The notes: generated by a model not told the origin, from the letters alone. A DNA stretch of 64,000 bases from Amycolatopsis echigonensis (GCF_014174495.1 NZ_JACJHR010000031.1:1-64000), one strand, 5' to 3'. Counted from the first letter of the stretch, positions 29,468 through 39,298 are shown. Program-made: numbers and translations.

Positions 29468-31958
29468 GTGGTGGAGCCGGGCCGGATCGTGTTCTGGAGA
29501 CCGGACGGCGCGGAGCCGGACGGTCCCGGGACTCCCGGCACGGTCGAGGTCGTGCTGCCGGACGGGGTGCGCACCGTGCCCGCGCTGCGGTTGCCGACTG
29601 CGGAGGCGGTGCCGGTCCTGCGGTCGCTGACAGATCCGTCGGCTCGGTTCTGGGCGCTGGCCGCCGAAGCCGCGGAACGGCGCGCCTCGGCCGGATGGAC
29701 CGGACCGCTCGACCCCGACGAAGAAGCGTGGCTGCGCCGCCTCGCCGACGCGATGCCGCCGCACGCCCACGCGGCGCCGATCCCGGGAGATCCGGCGCGG
29801 TTGCCGGAGCCGTACCCGCTGCTGCTGCGGTTCCTCGGCGACGTCGCCGGGGTGCGGCCGGCGCTGCGGGTGTCGCTGCGGATCGAATCCGACGACCTGG
29901 CGGGCGGCCGGTTCCGCGCGGTCGTCCAGGTGCACGGCGGGAGCGAACCGCTGGTCGACGCGGAAGAGCTGTGGCGCACCGGAAGCCAGGAGGCGCGGCA
30001 CGAGGTCCTGCTGACGCTGCGGCACGGGGCCGAAGTGTGGCCCGCACTGGCTCCGCTGCTGTCGGCGGCGGTTCCGTCGTCGGTCGCGCTGGGAGACCGC
30101 GAGATCGCCGAACTGCTCGCCGGCGCGCTCGACGCCGCGGAACTGGCGGTGCACTGGCCCGCGGAGCTGACCGGGCTGGCCGCCCGCGCGGTGGTCCGGC
30201 CGGGCGACGCGCCGTCCGACGCGCGGTCGTTCTTCGGCGGCGACCGGGTGCTGCAGTTCGACTGGCAGCTCGCGCTCGGCGACAGCGAGCTGAGCGTCGC
30301 GGAGCTCGACGCGCTCGCCGAAGCCCAGCGTCCGGTCGTCCGGCTGCGGGACCGGTGGGTGCTGCTGGACCGCACCACCGCCGACCGCGCCCGGGATCGC
30401 ACGCTCAAGCCGCTGACCGCGATCGAGGCGCTCGGCGTCGCGCTCACCGGCCGCACCGAGGTCGACGGCGACCAGGTGGAAGTCCGCACCGACGGCTGGC
30501 TGGAGGAGCTGCGCGCGCGGCTGTCGGCCGATCCCTTGCCGGTGGCGCAGCCGGCCGGGCTGGCGGCGACCTTGCGCGACTACCAGCTGCGCGGCCTGCA
30601 CTGGCTCGACACCCGTCACCGGGCTGGGCCTGGGCGGCTGCCTCGCCGACGACATGGGGCTCGGCAAAACCGTCACGCTCATCGCCCTGCACCTGCACCG
30701 CGATGCCGGCCCGACGCTGGTCGTGTGCCCGGCTTCGCTGCTGGGCACCTGGGAAACGGAAATCCGCCGGTTCGCGCCCGGGACGCCGGTGCGCCGGTTC
30801 CACGGCACCGCGCGGTCGCTGGACGATCTCGGCGGCGGCTTCGTCCTGACCACCTACGGCACGCTGCGCACGGACCCCGCGCCGCTGGCGGAGGTGAGCT
30901 GGGATCTGCTGGTCGCCGACGAGGCGCAGCACGTGAAGAACCATCGTTCCGACACCGCGAAAGCGTTGCGGCTGTTGCCTTCCGCGGCGAAAGTCGCGCT
31001 CACCGGCACGCCGGTGGAAAACACGCTCACCGAGCTGTGGGCGATCCTCGACTGGACCACGCCCGGCCTGCTCGGTCCGCTCGCCGACTTCCGCCGGCGC
31101 TGGGGAAAGCCGGTCGAATCCGGGGCCGACCCGGCCGTCGCCGAACAGCTATCCCGGCTGCTCAGGCCGTTCCTGTTGCGCCGCCGCAAATCCGACCCGG
31201 GCATCGCGCCCGAGCTTCCGGCGAAGACCGAGACCGACCGGCCGGTGTCGCTCACCGCCGAGCAGGCCGCGCTGTACGAGGCAACGGTGCGGGAGCTGAT
31301 GGCCGACATTTCCGGGAGCGACGGCATGGCTCGCCGCGGCCGCGTGGTCAAGCTGCTCACCGCGCTCAAGCAGATCTGCAACCACCCCGCGCAATTCCTC
31401 GGCGAGCCTGAGGACAGCACGCTCGCCGGCCGGTCCGGCAAGCTCGAACTGCTCGACGAGTTGCTCGACACGATCCTCGCCGAGGACGGCGCCGTGCTGG
31501 TGTTCACCCAGTACGTGGTGATGGCGCGGCTGCTCGAACGGCACCTCGCCGCGCGCGGCGTCCCGGCGCAGCTGCTGCACGGCGGAACCCCGGTCGCCCG
31601 GCGCGAGGAGCTGGTCCGCGGCTTCCAGAACGGCGACGTGCCGGTGTTCCTGTTGTCGCTCAAGGCCGCGGGCACCGGGCTCACCCTCACCCGCGCCGAC
31701 CACGTCGTGCACTACGACCGGTGGTGGAACCCGGCGGTCGAGGACCAGGCGACCGACCGCGCGTACCGGATCGGGCAGACCCGGCCGGTGCAGGTCCACC
31801 GGCTGGTCGCGGAAGGCACGGTCGAGGACCGGATCGCGGTGATGCTGCGGGAGAAACGCGCGCTCGCCGACGCGGTGCTCGCCTCCGGCGAGGCCGCGCT
31901 CACCGAACTCACCGACGCCGAACTGGCCGAGCTCGTCACCCTCCGGAGGCCGCGATGA
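29468..31958 (+). pseudogene. SNF2/RapA-type DEAD box ATPase, frameshifted
   Basis: Two frames together make one SNF2-family protein of about 830 residues. The first frame (from GTG 29468 or 29471) runs through the helicase-associated N-terminal domain to LRDYQLRGLHWLDT. The second carries GLGLGGCLADDMGLGKTVTLIAL (Walker A), VADEAQHVK (DEAQ box), ALTGTPVENTLTELW, VFTQYV, LLSLKAAGTGLTLTRADHVVHYDRWWNPAVEDQATDRAYRIGQ. One extra base in ACCC at 30611-30614 breaks the frame just before Walker A. A sequencing error is possible; if real, the gene is dead. Its stop overlaps the SWIM gene. Confidence 0.88.
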
Positions 31959-32611
31959 CCGACCGGGTCCGCGGATTCCCTGCGTTCCCCGCCCGCGCCG
32001 GCCGCGGCCCGTTCGCCCGCACCTGGTGGGGCCGCGCGTGGCTGCAGGCGATGGAGGACACCGCGCTCGACCTGCGGCAGCTGAAGAAGGGCCGCAGCTA
32101 CGCCGCGGCGGGCCTGGTCGGCCCGATCACGGTCAGCCCGGGCCTGATCACCGCGACCACCGAGGACGCCGACGACGCCGACGACGGCCCGTACCACACC
32201 GGCGTGCACCTGGCCGAACTGTCCGCGACGGACTGGGAGCTGCTGCTCGACCGCGCCGCCGACCACTCCGGGCACCTCGCCGCGCTGCTCGACCGGCACC
32301 TGCCGCCGGAGCTGGCCGAGGTCGTCCCGCTGCTGCCCGGCATCGGCGACCTCGACCCGGACTGCGACTGCCCCGGCTGGGAACTCCCGTGCCGGCACGC
32401 CGCCGCGCTGTCGTTCCAGGTCGCGTGGCTGCTCGACGCCGACCCCTTCCTGCTGCTGCTCGCCCGGGGCCGGACTGAACAGGAAATCCTCGACGAACTC
32501 GGCCGCCGCACCGCCACCCGGGTCACCACCGGAGTGCTGGCCGCGGACGCGTATGCCCGGGCGGTGCCGCCGCTGCCGGATCTCGCGGAGTTCACGCCCC
32601 GCGTCCGCTGA
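31955..32611 (+). CDS. SWIM zinc-finger protein
   Basis: A 218-aa protein with the SWIM motif CDCPGWELPCRH (CxC...CxH) near residues 137-148 and an N-terminal TWWGRAWLQAMEDTALDLRQLKKGRSYAAAGLV segment. Bacterial SWIM genes commonly follow SNF2 ATPase genes and are thought to help them bind nucleic acid or protein. ATG at 31955 overlaps the ATPase stop in ATGA, so it depended on that gene's translation; the upstream frameshift would affect its expression. Confidence 0.9.
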   Translation: MTDRVRGFPAFPARAGRGPFARTWWGRAWLQAMEDTALDLRQLKKGRSYAAAGLVGPITVSPGLITATTEDADDADDGPYHTGVHLAELSATDWELLLDRAADHSGHLAALLDRHLPPELAEVVPLLPGIGDLDPDCDCPGWELPCRHAAALSFQVAWLLDADPFLLLLARGRTEQEILDELGRRTATRVTTGVLAADAYARAVPPLPDLAEFTPRVR

Positions 32612-32866
32612 ACCCGCTCGCGAGCCTCGCGCAGTCGGAGGCTCCGGACTGCGCGGCGGGATGGTGTGACTGGCGGCTTCGCGAGTCACCCTTTCCAGCA
32701 GTGGTGGCCATTCTGCGGGCTACGGTGCGTCATTCAGCCGTGCCCGGCGAGCGAATGAGTCTGTCGGACACGGCCCGCTCACCTCCTGCGGGTCGCAGGA
32801 AACACGGTCGCCAATTCGGGACAGGTCGCAGCGGAGGGCGAGAGTCACGTTCTCGCCCTCCGCGTC
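32612..32866. other. Intergenic gap with terminator stem
   Basis: 255 bp between convergent genes. GCGGAGGGCGAGA (32831-32843) and its complement (32851-32863) form a perfect 13-bp stem right after the TetR stop on the - strand. Shorter repeats (GCGAGCCTCGC-like) lie near the SWIM stop. No gene seen. Confidence 0.6.
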
Positions 32867-33487
32867 TCAGGAGAGTTCCGGCCTCGGCTGCGGAGGTCCA
32901 GCGGCCGCGCCGAGCCCTCGGAGGAGGGCGTCGACAATGCGGGTGGGCAGGTCCGGTTCGAGCGGCTCGCGGGTGAGCACGATTCTGAAGTGCAATGGCG
33001 CGACGAGCATCTGGAGCACAAAGCGGGGATCGGTGCCGTCGGGCAGCTCTCCGCGTTTGATCGCCCGTGCGGCGATCTGGCCGGACTGGGCGTAGCGGGA
33101 GTTCCAGTACTGGTCGCGCAGCTGCTGGGTGGCCGGGTCGTCGCCGGCCGAGGCCAGCGTTCGCTCCAGGGCGTTGCCGGCGGGCGAGGTCAGGTATTTC
33201 GCGAGCGCTGTGGCGTAGGCGACCAGATCGTCCCGCAGGTTCCCGGTGTCGGGCACCGGGAGTTGTTCGGCGGCGTCGGCGAGCAAGGCGTCGATGATGA
33301 GGTTCTCGCGAGTGCCCCACCGCCGGAAAATCGTCGTCTCGTTCACCTGCGCGCGCCGGGCCACCTCGGACACTTTCAGGTCCGCCAGGCCCTGCTCCTG
33401 CAGGAGCAGGCTGGTGGTCTCGAGGACCGCGGCGCGCACGCGGGCCGTCCGTCCGCCCGGCCGTCTCCGGACCTCCGCATCGCTCAC
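32867..33487 (-). CDS. TetR family transcriptional regulator
   Basis: A 206-aa repressor: HTH ETTSLLLQEQGLADLKVSEVARRAQVNETTIFRRWGTRENLIIDAL and a C-terminal domain with NALERTLASAGDDPATQQLRDQYWNSRYAQSGQIAARAIKRGEL. GTG at 33487 is chosen; the longer frame from 33538 would run through the operator repeats. Divergent from the CocE-cyclase-FAH operon, which it most likely represses until a pathway metabolite binds. Confidence 0.88.
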   Translation of the reverse strand: MSDAEVRRRPGGRTARVRAAVLETTSLLLQEQGLADLKVSEVARRAQVNETTIFRRWGTRENLIIDALLADAAEQLPVPDTGNLRDDLVAYATALAKYLTSPAGNALERTLASAGDDPATQQLRDQYWNSRYAQSGQIAARAIKRGELPDGTDPRFVLQMLVAPLHFRIVLTREPLEPDLPTRIVDALLRGLGAAAGPPQPRPELS

Positions 33488-33503
33488 GGCATGCACTCTA
33501 ATA

Positions 33504-33566
33504 CAAGTCCGCTTGCTTTTAGTGGAGGAGCGCCGCATACTCCTGACGCAAGTCGACTGGCTTTAA
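33504..33566. promoter_or_regulatory. Two direct repeats, probable TetR sites of the CocE operon
   Basis: CAAGTCCGCTTGCTTTTA (33504-33521) and CAAGTCGACTGGCTTTAA (33549-33566) match at 14 of 18 positions, 45 bp apart, in the divergent promoter region. Confidence 0.55.
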
Positions 33567-33597
33567 CAGCGGCTGCCCACCCCACAGGAGTTCTGAG

Positions 33598-35109
33598 ATG
33601 CGCATCGAACGGGACATCGAGGTCCCCACCCGCACCGGCTCGCCGATCCTGGCCGACGTGTTCCTGCCGGACGACGACGGCGCGTTTCCCGTGCTGGCGT
33701 CGATCAGCCCGTACGGCAAGGACGTGCACTGGCCGGACCGCTATCCGCTCTACGAACTGGTGCCGCAGCACGGGCACATGGTCTGGGAGACCCCGGATCC
33801 CGAGTGGTGGACGGCCCGCGGTTACGCGGTGCTGCGCGCCGACACCCGGGGCACCGGCAAGTCGCCCGGCCGGATGGACCTGATGAGCCCGGGCGATTCC
33901 GAGGACTTCTACGACGTCGTCGAGTGGGCGGCGCAGCAGCCGTGGGCCAACGGCAAGGTGGCGTCCAGCGGCATCTCGTGGCTCGCGATGATGGGCTGGC
34001 GGGTCGCGGAGCTCCAGCCGCCGCATCTCGCCGCGATCGTGGCTTGGGAAGGCGCGACCGACTTCTACCGCGACTTCGTCTACCAGGGCGGCCTGTACGC
34101 CCACGGGTTCATCGAGTTCTGGTGGAACCGCCAGATCACCCCCCAGCGCAACAGCGACGACGGCGACGACTGGCGCGAAGTGCTCCCACGCCATCCCGTG
34201 CTCGACGACTACCACCAAGCGCACATCGTCGATCTCGACCGCGTCACCGCGCCGGTGCTGTCGGCCGGCAACTGGGGCGCCCTGCACGTCCACCTGCGCG
34301 GCAACATCGAGGGCTGGGCCCGTGCGGCCTCGCGGGACAAGTGGCTCGTGGTGCACACCGGCACCCACATCGATCCCTACTACGCCGAGTGGGCACTGGA
34401 TCTGCAACTGCGCTTCCTCGACCGTTTCCTCAAAGACCAGCCCGACCGCATGGACGGCGTGGCTCCGGTGCGGCTGGCGATCCGGCACGGGCGGGAGGTC
34501 GAATGGCGAGACGCCACGGACTTCCCGCTTCCGCAGACGCAGTGGCGCGAGCTCCATCTCGGCGACGGTGTCCTCGACTGGGAGCCGCCCGCAGACGCTG
34601 CGACGGTGGCGTATCCCGCCAGCTTCGACACCGCCCCGGTGTCCGAGCCGCTCGAGCTGACCGGTCCGGTCGCGTTGCGCCTGTGGCTCAGCGCCGACCA
34701 GGACGACCTCGACGTCTTCGCGCGAGTGCAGCACATCGGCGCGGACGGCGAGCCGATCCCGGCGGTCGGCCCCCAGGGCGGCCCGGTCCCGATGACCCTG
34801 GGCTGGCTCAAGGCTTCCCACCGCGAGACCGATGCCGAGAAGTCACTGCCGTACCGGCCGTGGCACCCCCACACCCGCGAGATCCCCCTCGCGCCCGACG
34901 AGCCGGCCCTGCTCGAGGTCGAGATCTGGCCGACCAGCATCACCCTCGCCCCGGGCGAGCGGCTCCGCCTGGAGCTGGTCCCCGGGGACAGCGACCTCGG
35001 CTTCATGACCCACGACCACCCCGATCTCCACCGCCCGGCGACGACCGCCGCCATCCACGTCGGCGGCGACCACGCCTCCCATCTGCTCGTCCCGGTCATC
35101 CCGCGATAA
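33598..35109 (+). CDS. CocE/NonD family (S15-type) hydrolase
   Basis: A 503-aa serine hydrolase of the X-Pro dipeptidyl-peptidase/cocaine esterase class: N-terminal RDIEVPTRTGSPILADVFLP, ADTRGTGKSPG, the nucleophile elbow GKVASSGISWLAMMGW, and the C-terminal jelly-roll domain (SEPLELTGPVALRLWLSADQDDLDVFARVQHI ... RLRLELVPGDSD). It cleaves an ester or amide; the substrate is not predictable. ATG at 33598 follows AGGAG. First gene of a three-gene operon under TetR control. Confidence 0.92.
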   Translation: MRIERDIEVPTRTGSPILADVFLPDDDGAFPVLASISPYGKDVHWPDRYPLYELVPQHGHMVWETPDPEWWTARGYAVLRADTRGTGKSPGRMDLMSPGDSEDFYDVVEWAAQQPWANGKVASSGISWLAMMGWRVAELQPPHLAAIVAWEGATDFYRDFVYQGGLYAHGFIEFWWNRQITPQRNSDDGDDWREVLPRHPVLDDYHQAHIVDLDRVTAPVLSAGNWGALHVHLRGNIEGWARAASRDKWLVVHTGTHIDPYYAEWALDLQLRFLDRFLKDQPDRMDGVAPVRLAIRHGREVEWRDATDFPLPQTQWRELHLGDGVLDWEPPADAATVAYPASFDTAPVSEPLELTGPVALRLWLSADQDDLDVFARVQHIGADGEPIPAVGPQGGPVPMTLGWLKASHRETDAEKSLPYRPWHPHTREIPLAPDEPALLEVEIWPTSITLAPGERLRLELVPGDSDLGFMTHDHPDLHRPATTAAIHVGGDHASHLLVPVIPR

Positions 35110-35118
35110 GGAGCAGCC

Positions 35119-35901
35119 ATGCGACAGCTCGTGGACATCTCGGTCCCGCTGCGGGGCGGGATCGCCTCCGACCCGCCCGGCCACCGGCCCTCGATCAGCT
35201 ACGTCGACCACCGGCAGTCCGTCCCGGATCTGCTCCGTTTCTTCCCGGGCGCGACGGCCGCGGACCTGCCCGACGGCGAAGGCTGGGCGATCGAGCGCAT
35301 CGAGGCCACCACTCACACCGGCACTCATCTCGACGCCCCCTACCACTACGCGTCCACTATGGACGGAGGCCGCCGGGCCATGACGATCGACGAGGTGCCC
35401 CTGCACTGGTGCTTCCAGGCGGGAGTCAAGCTGGACTTCCGCCACCTGCCCGACGGCCACGTCGTCACGCCCGCCGACATCGACACCGAACTCGACCGGA
35501 TCGGCCATCGGCTGCGCCCGCTCGACATCGTGGTGGTCAACACCCGGGCCGGCGCCCGCTACGGCCAGGACGACTACGTCGACTCCGGCTGCGGAATCGG
35601 CCGCGCCGCCACCCTGCACCTGCTCGAGCAAGGGGTGCGGGTGACCGGAACCGACGCCTGGAGCTGGGACGCCCCGTTCCGGTACACCGCCGAACGCTAC
35701 GCCCGCGACCACGACCCCTCCGTCATCTGGGAGGGCCACCGAGCCGGTCGCGAGATCGGCTACTGCCACATCGAGAAGCTGCACAACCTGGAAAGCCTCC
35801 CGGCCACCGGATTCCAGATCGCCTGCTTCCCGGTCAAGATCCACGCGGCGTCGGCCGGTTGGACCCGCGCGGTGGCGATCTTCGACGAGGAGACTGCATG
35901 A
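35119..35901 (+). CDS. Cyclase family (KynB-like) metal-dependent hydrolase
   Basis: A 260-aa protein with the cyclase-family metal site THTGTHLDAPYHYAS and IDEVPL downstream, and VVVNTRAG ... GTDAWSWDAPF in the second half. KynB-type enzymes hydrolyse N-formylkynurenine; others open cyclic imides or isatin. GGAG precedes ATG 35119. Between CocE and FAH it probably opens or deformylates a ring intermediate. Confidence 0.9.
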   Translation: MRQLVDISVPLRGGIASDPPGHRPSISYVDHRQSVPDLLRFFPGATAADLPDGEGWAIERIEATTHTGTHLDAPYHYASTMDGGRRAMTIDEVPLHWCFQAGVKLDFRHLPDGHVVTPADIDTELDRIGHRLRPLDIVVVNTRAGARYGQDDYVDSGCGIGRAATLHLLEQGVRVTGTDAWSWDAPFRYTAERYARDHDPSVIWEGHRAGREIGYCHIEKLHNLESLPATGFQIACFPVKIHAASAGWTRAVAIFDEETA

Positions 35902-36836
35902 GAATCGGTTCCGTACTTGTCGACGGTGTGCAGCGCTACGGCGTCGTCGACGGCGATCGCATCGACCTGCTCCCCGCGACCGCGGACGTCTTCGAGGTGC
36001 TCGCCGCCGGCGACCCCGCGACGGTCGGCCAGGGGGAGGACTGGGACGAAACCGCATCGATCGCTGTCCCGGTGCCGGTCGCCAGCATCCGCGACTTCAT
36101 CACCTTCGAACAGCACACGGCCGGCTCGCTCCGCGCGATCACCGGGAGCAGCGAGATCCCGGACGCCTGGTACGAAGCGCCCGCCTTCTACTTCACCAAC
36201 CCGCACGCCGCGATCGGTTCCGGCGCACCGGTCCCGATGCCGCCCGGATGCGAAGTGCTGGACTTCGAACTCGAAGTCGCGGTGGTCATCGGCAAAGCGG
36301 GCTTCAACCTGTCCGTCGCCGAGGCCGCGGACCACATCGCCGGGTTCACCATCCTCAACGACTGGTCCGCCCGCGACCTGCAGAGCCGGGAAATGCGCGT
36401 CGGACTCGGACCGGCCAAGGGCAAGGACACCGCCACCACCCTCGGCCCCGTGCTCGTCACCCCGGACGAACTGGCCGACTGCGAAAGCGGCGGCCGGTAC
36501 GACCTGGCCATGGAGGTTTTCGTCAACGACACCCGCATCGGCGGCGACACGCTCGCGAACATGGCCTGGGCCTTCGCCGAACTGATCGCCTACGCCAGCC
36601 GCGGCACCTGGGTCCGGCCCGGCGACGTGCTCGGCTCCGGAACCTGCGGGAGCGGCTGCCTCGCCGAACTGTGGGGATGGCACGGCGACCGGCAACCGCC
36701 GCCCTTGCGCGTCGGCGACTCCGTCCGCATGACCGTGCAAGGGATCGGCACCGTCCACAACACCGTGGTCGCCGGCCCGCCCCTGCGCGACGTTCCTCCT
36801 GCTCGCGGCGCACGCCGGGGGAGCAGTCCGGGTTGA
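35898..36836 (+). CDS. Fumarylacetoacetate hydrolase family protein
   Basis: A 312-aa FAH-fold enzyme: short N-terminal domain, then FITFEQHTAGS, FYFTNPHAAIGSGAPV, FELEVAVVIGKAGFNLS (metal-binding acids), GFTILNDWSARDLQSREM, GPAKGKDTATTLGPVLVTPDEL and GDVLGSGTCGSGCLAE. Such enzymes cleave C-C bonds of acylpyruvates or decarboxylate/hydrate related acids. ATG at 35898 overlaps the cyclase stop (ATGA). The operon as a whole looks like a route that hydrolyses an ester/amide, opens a ring and cleaves the oxo-acid product. Confidence 0.92.
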   Translation: MRIGSVLVDGVQRYGVVDGDRIDLLPATADVFEVLAAGDPATVGQGEDWDETASIAVPVPVASIRDFITFEQHTAGSLRAITGSSEIPDAWYEAPAFYFTNPHAAIGSGAPVPMPPGCEVLDFELEVAVVIGKAGFNLSVAEAADHIAGFTILNDWSARDLQSREMRVGLGPAKGKDTATTLGPVLVTPDELADCESGGRYDLAMEVFVNDTRIGGDTLANMAWAFAELIAYASRGTWVRPGDVLGSGTCGSGCLAELWGWHGDRQPPPLRVGDSVRMTVQGIGTVHNTVVAGPPLRDVPPARGARRGSSPG

Positions 36837-36861
36837 CCGGGAGGCGGCGTCCGCCGCGGAT

Positions 36862-36890
36862 CACCCGATCCAGTGGACTCGGATCGGGTG
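36862..36890 (+). terminator. Terminator after the CocE operon
   Basis: CACCCGATCC and its exact complement around a 9-nt loop, 25 bp after the FAH stop. Confidence 0.7.
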
Positions 36891-37028
36891 CCGGTGCGGC
36901 CTGACCAGCGGCATCGGCCGACGCCACGGTCCGGCGGCGATCATGCTTTCAGCAGGATTTCATGGGTTTTCCCTAGCTTTCCGAATGCGTTCAGCAACAC
37001 CTTGACCATTCGATGCGGAGGGGACCCG

Positions 37029-37805
37029 ATGGCAAAGAAAGCCAGGAGGATCGCGCTGATCGGCGCGGTCGTCGCCACGCTCGGCGCGGGATTCGCCAGC
37101 GCCGCGCCGGCGCACGCCGACGACGCGCACTACTACATCCTGATCGGCGGCACCTGCGACGGGAAGGCGTCGGTCTACCGTCCGGAGTGGCTGCGGGGCG
37201 GCATCGCGCGGGTCGTGGACTACCCCGCCGGAGCCGCCGGCGCGCCCAACTGCGACCAGACCCCGATGGACCGGAGCGTCGCGATCGGACACGACCGGGG
37301 CCGCCAGGTCGTCCAGGACGCCTACCGCGAGAACCCGGACGCCGAGTTCACCGTCGTCGGCTACTCCCAGGGCGCGATCGTGGCGAACATGGTGCTCAAC
37401 GACATCGCCGACGGACAGCTGGGCGTGGACAAGGCCAAGTTCAGCGCCAAACTGTTCGCCGACCCGATGCAGCCGCCCGGCCCGGCCGGGACCGGGATCA
37501 GCGCGACGCTGCCGCCGGGGACCGGCCTGCCCTCGCCGTTCGGCGGCTACGTGTCGTTCGGCGCGGGCCGCCCGGACTTCGCCGGCGTCCGGTCCATCCG
37601 CTACTGCATCCAGACCGACGGCATCTGCGATTTCGACCCGATCCAGGCGGCGGGCGGCTACTTCGCCCAGCACTGGTGCTACCAGTGGCCGCGCCCGACG
37701 GACCAGCGGTCGATCATGCAGGACACCATCGCCGACGGCGTGTACACCAACACGTCCGTACGGCTGGGCAAACAGGACTGCTGGGGCGGTCCGGTGCACC
37801 CCTGA
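37029..37805 (+). CDS. Secreted PE-PPE-domain (cutinase-like) hydrolase
   Basis: A 258-aa protein with a Sec signal peptide (MAKKARRIALIGAVVATLGAG, cleavage near AHA-DD at about residue 31). The mature part matches the PE-PPE serine-hydrolase domain: GGTCDGKASVYRPEWLRGGIARVVDYPA, nucleophile elbow VVGYSQGAIVAN, GICDFDPIQAAGGYFAQHWCYQ with the His. Six or so cysteines suggest disulfides. It probably hydrolyses esters outside the cell. ATG at 37029 follows GGAGGGG. Confidence 0.88.
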   Translation: MAKKARRIALIGAVVATLGAGFASAAPAHADDAHYYILIGGTCDGKASVYRPEWLRGGIARVVDYPAGAAGAPNCDQTPMDRSVAIGHDRGRQVVQDAYRENPDAEFTVVGYSQGAIVANMVLNDIADGQLGVDKAKFSAKLFADPMQPPGPAGTGISATLPPGTGLPSPFGGYVSFGAGRPDFAGVRSIRYCIQTDGICDFDPIQAAGGYFAQHWCYQWPRPTDQRSIMQDTIADGVYTNTSVRLGKQDCWGGPVHP

Positions 37806-37813
37806 CCGCGGCC

Positions 37814-37855
37814 GAGCGGGTTCCCGGCACCCCCAGGGAAGCCGGGAACCCGCTC
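37814..37855. terminator. 15-bp bidirectional terminator
   Basis: GAGCGGGTTCCCGGC and its exact complement with a 12-nt loop, between the convergent PE-PPE and rox genes. Confidence 0.85.
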
Positions 37856-37870
37856 GACCCCGCTACGTCC

Positions 37871-39298
37871 TCATCGCTTCGCGCCGAACCATTGCAACAA
37901 CCGCGTGTTCAGCTCGTCCTGATCCTGTCCGGTCCAGACCACGTGCCCGTCCGGCCGCAGCAGGACAGCCGGCACGTCGAGGTCCTCGCTCACGTCGACG
38001 ACGTGGTCGACCCGGTCCGCCCAGCCCTCCGCCGACAGCTGCCCGCTCTGGTCCAGCAACAGCCCGCGGCCCTGGTGCATCAGCTCGTACAGCCGCCCTC
38101 GCTTGAGCGGCAGATCCGGCATCCGCCGGCCGAGCAGCGGATGCCCGTCGCCGAAGTCGTAGCGGATGTCGAGCGCGAGCACCTTCTCCAGCAGCAGCCG
38201 GTTGACCTCCTCGAAGGCCATCAGCTCCGTCATCAGCCGCCGCATCGCGCGCCCGTCCGGATCGGGTGACATCACCACGGCCTGCGCCCGGACGTTGTCC
38301 AGCACGGCGTCCGCCACAGGGTGCCGCTCGGCCTCGTAGGTGTCCAGCAACCCCGCCGGAGCCCAGCCGTTGACCTCGGCGGCGAGTTTCCAGCCGAGGT
38401 TGAACGCGTCTTGGATGCCGAGGTTGAGGCCCTGCCCGCCCAGCGGCGGATGGACGTGCGCCGCGTCGCCGGCCAGCAGTGCCCGGCCGACGCGGTAGTG
38501 CTCGGCCTGCCGGGTCGCGTCCCCGAATCGCGAGAGCCAGCGAGGGGAGTGGACGCCGAAATCCGTCCCGGCGTACTCGCGCAGCTGATGTTTGACCTCC
38601 TCCAGCGTCGGCGTCCGCGCCTCCCGGTCTTCGATCACTCCGGCCGCGGGCACGACCACGCGGAACAGCCCGTCGCGGAGCGGACCGACCCCGAACCACA
38701 GCTGCGTTTTGCGGATTTCCCCGACTACCGCGGCGATTTCGGCCGGATCCGCCGTCGCCTCCATCTCGCCCAGCAACACCTCGCGGCGCGCGGGCTCGCC
38801 CGGGAACGCCACGCCGAGCGCCTTGCGCACCGTGCTCCGCCCGCCGTCGCAGCCGACGAGATAACGCGCCCGCAGTTCGCCGCCGTCGGCCAGCGAGACG
38901 CTCACCCCGTCGCCGTCCTGGCTCAGCCCGACGACCTCGCATCCGCGCCGGATCTCCGCACCCGCCTTGACCGCGTGCTCGGCCAGCAGCCGGTCGGTGA
39001 TCGGCTGCGGAAGCCCCAGCACGTACGGATGCGAGGTGTCCAGCCGTTCCGGAGCGGGACGCGGGATCCCCGCGAAGAAACCCCCGACCGGGTGCGTCGT
39101 GCCCTCGGCGAGGAACGGCTCCAGCATTCCCCGCTGGTCCAAGACCTCCATGCTGCGCGAGTGCATCCCCAGCGCGCGCACGAACTTCGGCGGCTCCGCC
39201 TCCTTCTCCAGCACGACCACGCGCACCCCGTGCAGCCGCAGCTCCGCGGCCAGCATCACGCCCGCCGGCCCGGCCCCCACCACGATCACGTCCGCCAT
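37871..39298 (-). CDS. rox: Rifampicin monooxygenase Rox
   Basis: A 475-aa class A flavoprotein that follows Rox almost motif by motif: DVIVVGAGPAGVMLAAELRLHGVRVVVLEKE, EIRRGCEVVGLSQDGDGV, YLVGCDGGRSTVRKALGV, GTDFGVHSPRWLSRFGDATRQAEHYRVGRALLAGDAAHVHPPLGGQGLNLGIQDAFNLGWKLAAE, and an end with DVPAVLLRPDGHVVWTG. Rox oxidises rifamycins with NADPH and O2 and inactivates them. The rifamycin-associated element lies 89 bp upstream of ATG 39298, which supports both identity and induction by rifamycins. Confidence 0.93.
   Translation of the reverse strand: MADVIVVGAGPAGVMLAAELRLHGVRVVVLEKEAEPPKFVRALGMHSRSMEVLDQRGMLEPFLAEGTTHPVGGFFAGIPRPAPERLDTSHPYVLGLPQPITDRLLAEHAVKAGAEIRRGCEVVGLSQDGDGVSVSLADGGELRARYLVGCDGGRSTVRKALGVAFPGEPARREVLLGEMEATADPAEIAAVVGEIRKTQLWFGVGPLRDGLFRVVVPAAGVIEDREARTPTLEEVKHQLREYAGTDFGVHSPRWLSRFGDATRQAEHYRVGRALLAGDAAHVHPPLGGQGLNLGIQDAFNLGWKLAAEVNGWAPAGLLDTYEAERHPVADAVLDNVRAQAVVMSPDPDGRAMRRLMTELMAFEEVNRLLLEKVLALDIRYDFGDGHPLLGRRMPDLPLKRGRLYELMHQGRGLLLDQSGQLSAEGWADRVDHVVDVSEDLDVPAVLLRPDGHVVWTGQDQDELNTRLLQWFGAKR

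Noticed and set aside
30605..30620. Programmed ribosomal frameshift in the SNF2-type gene
   Set aside because: No slippery heptamer or following pseudoknot is evident; a single-base insertion in a C run is simpler.
15593..36836. A biosynthetic gene cluster made of the many flavin enzymes, hydrolases and regulators
   Set aside because: No core synthase (PKS, NRPS, terpene or RiPP precursor) is present; the genes form separate regulator-target pairs.
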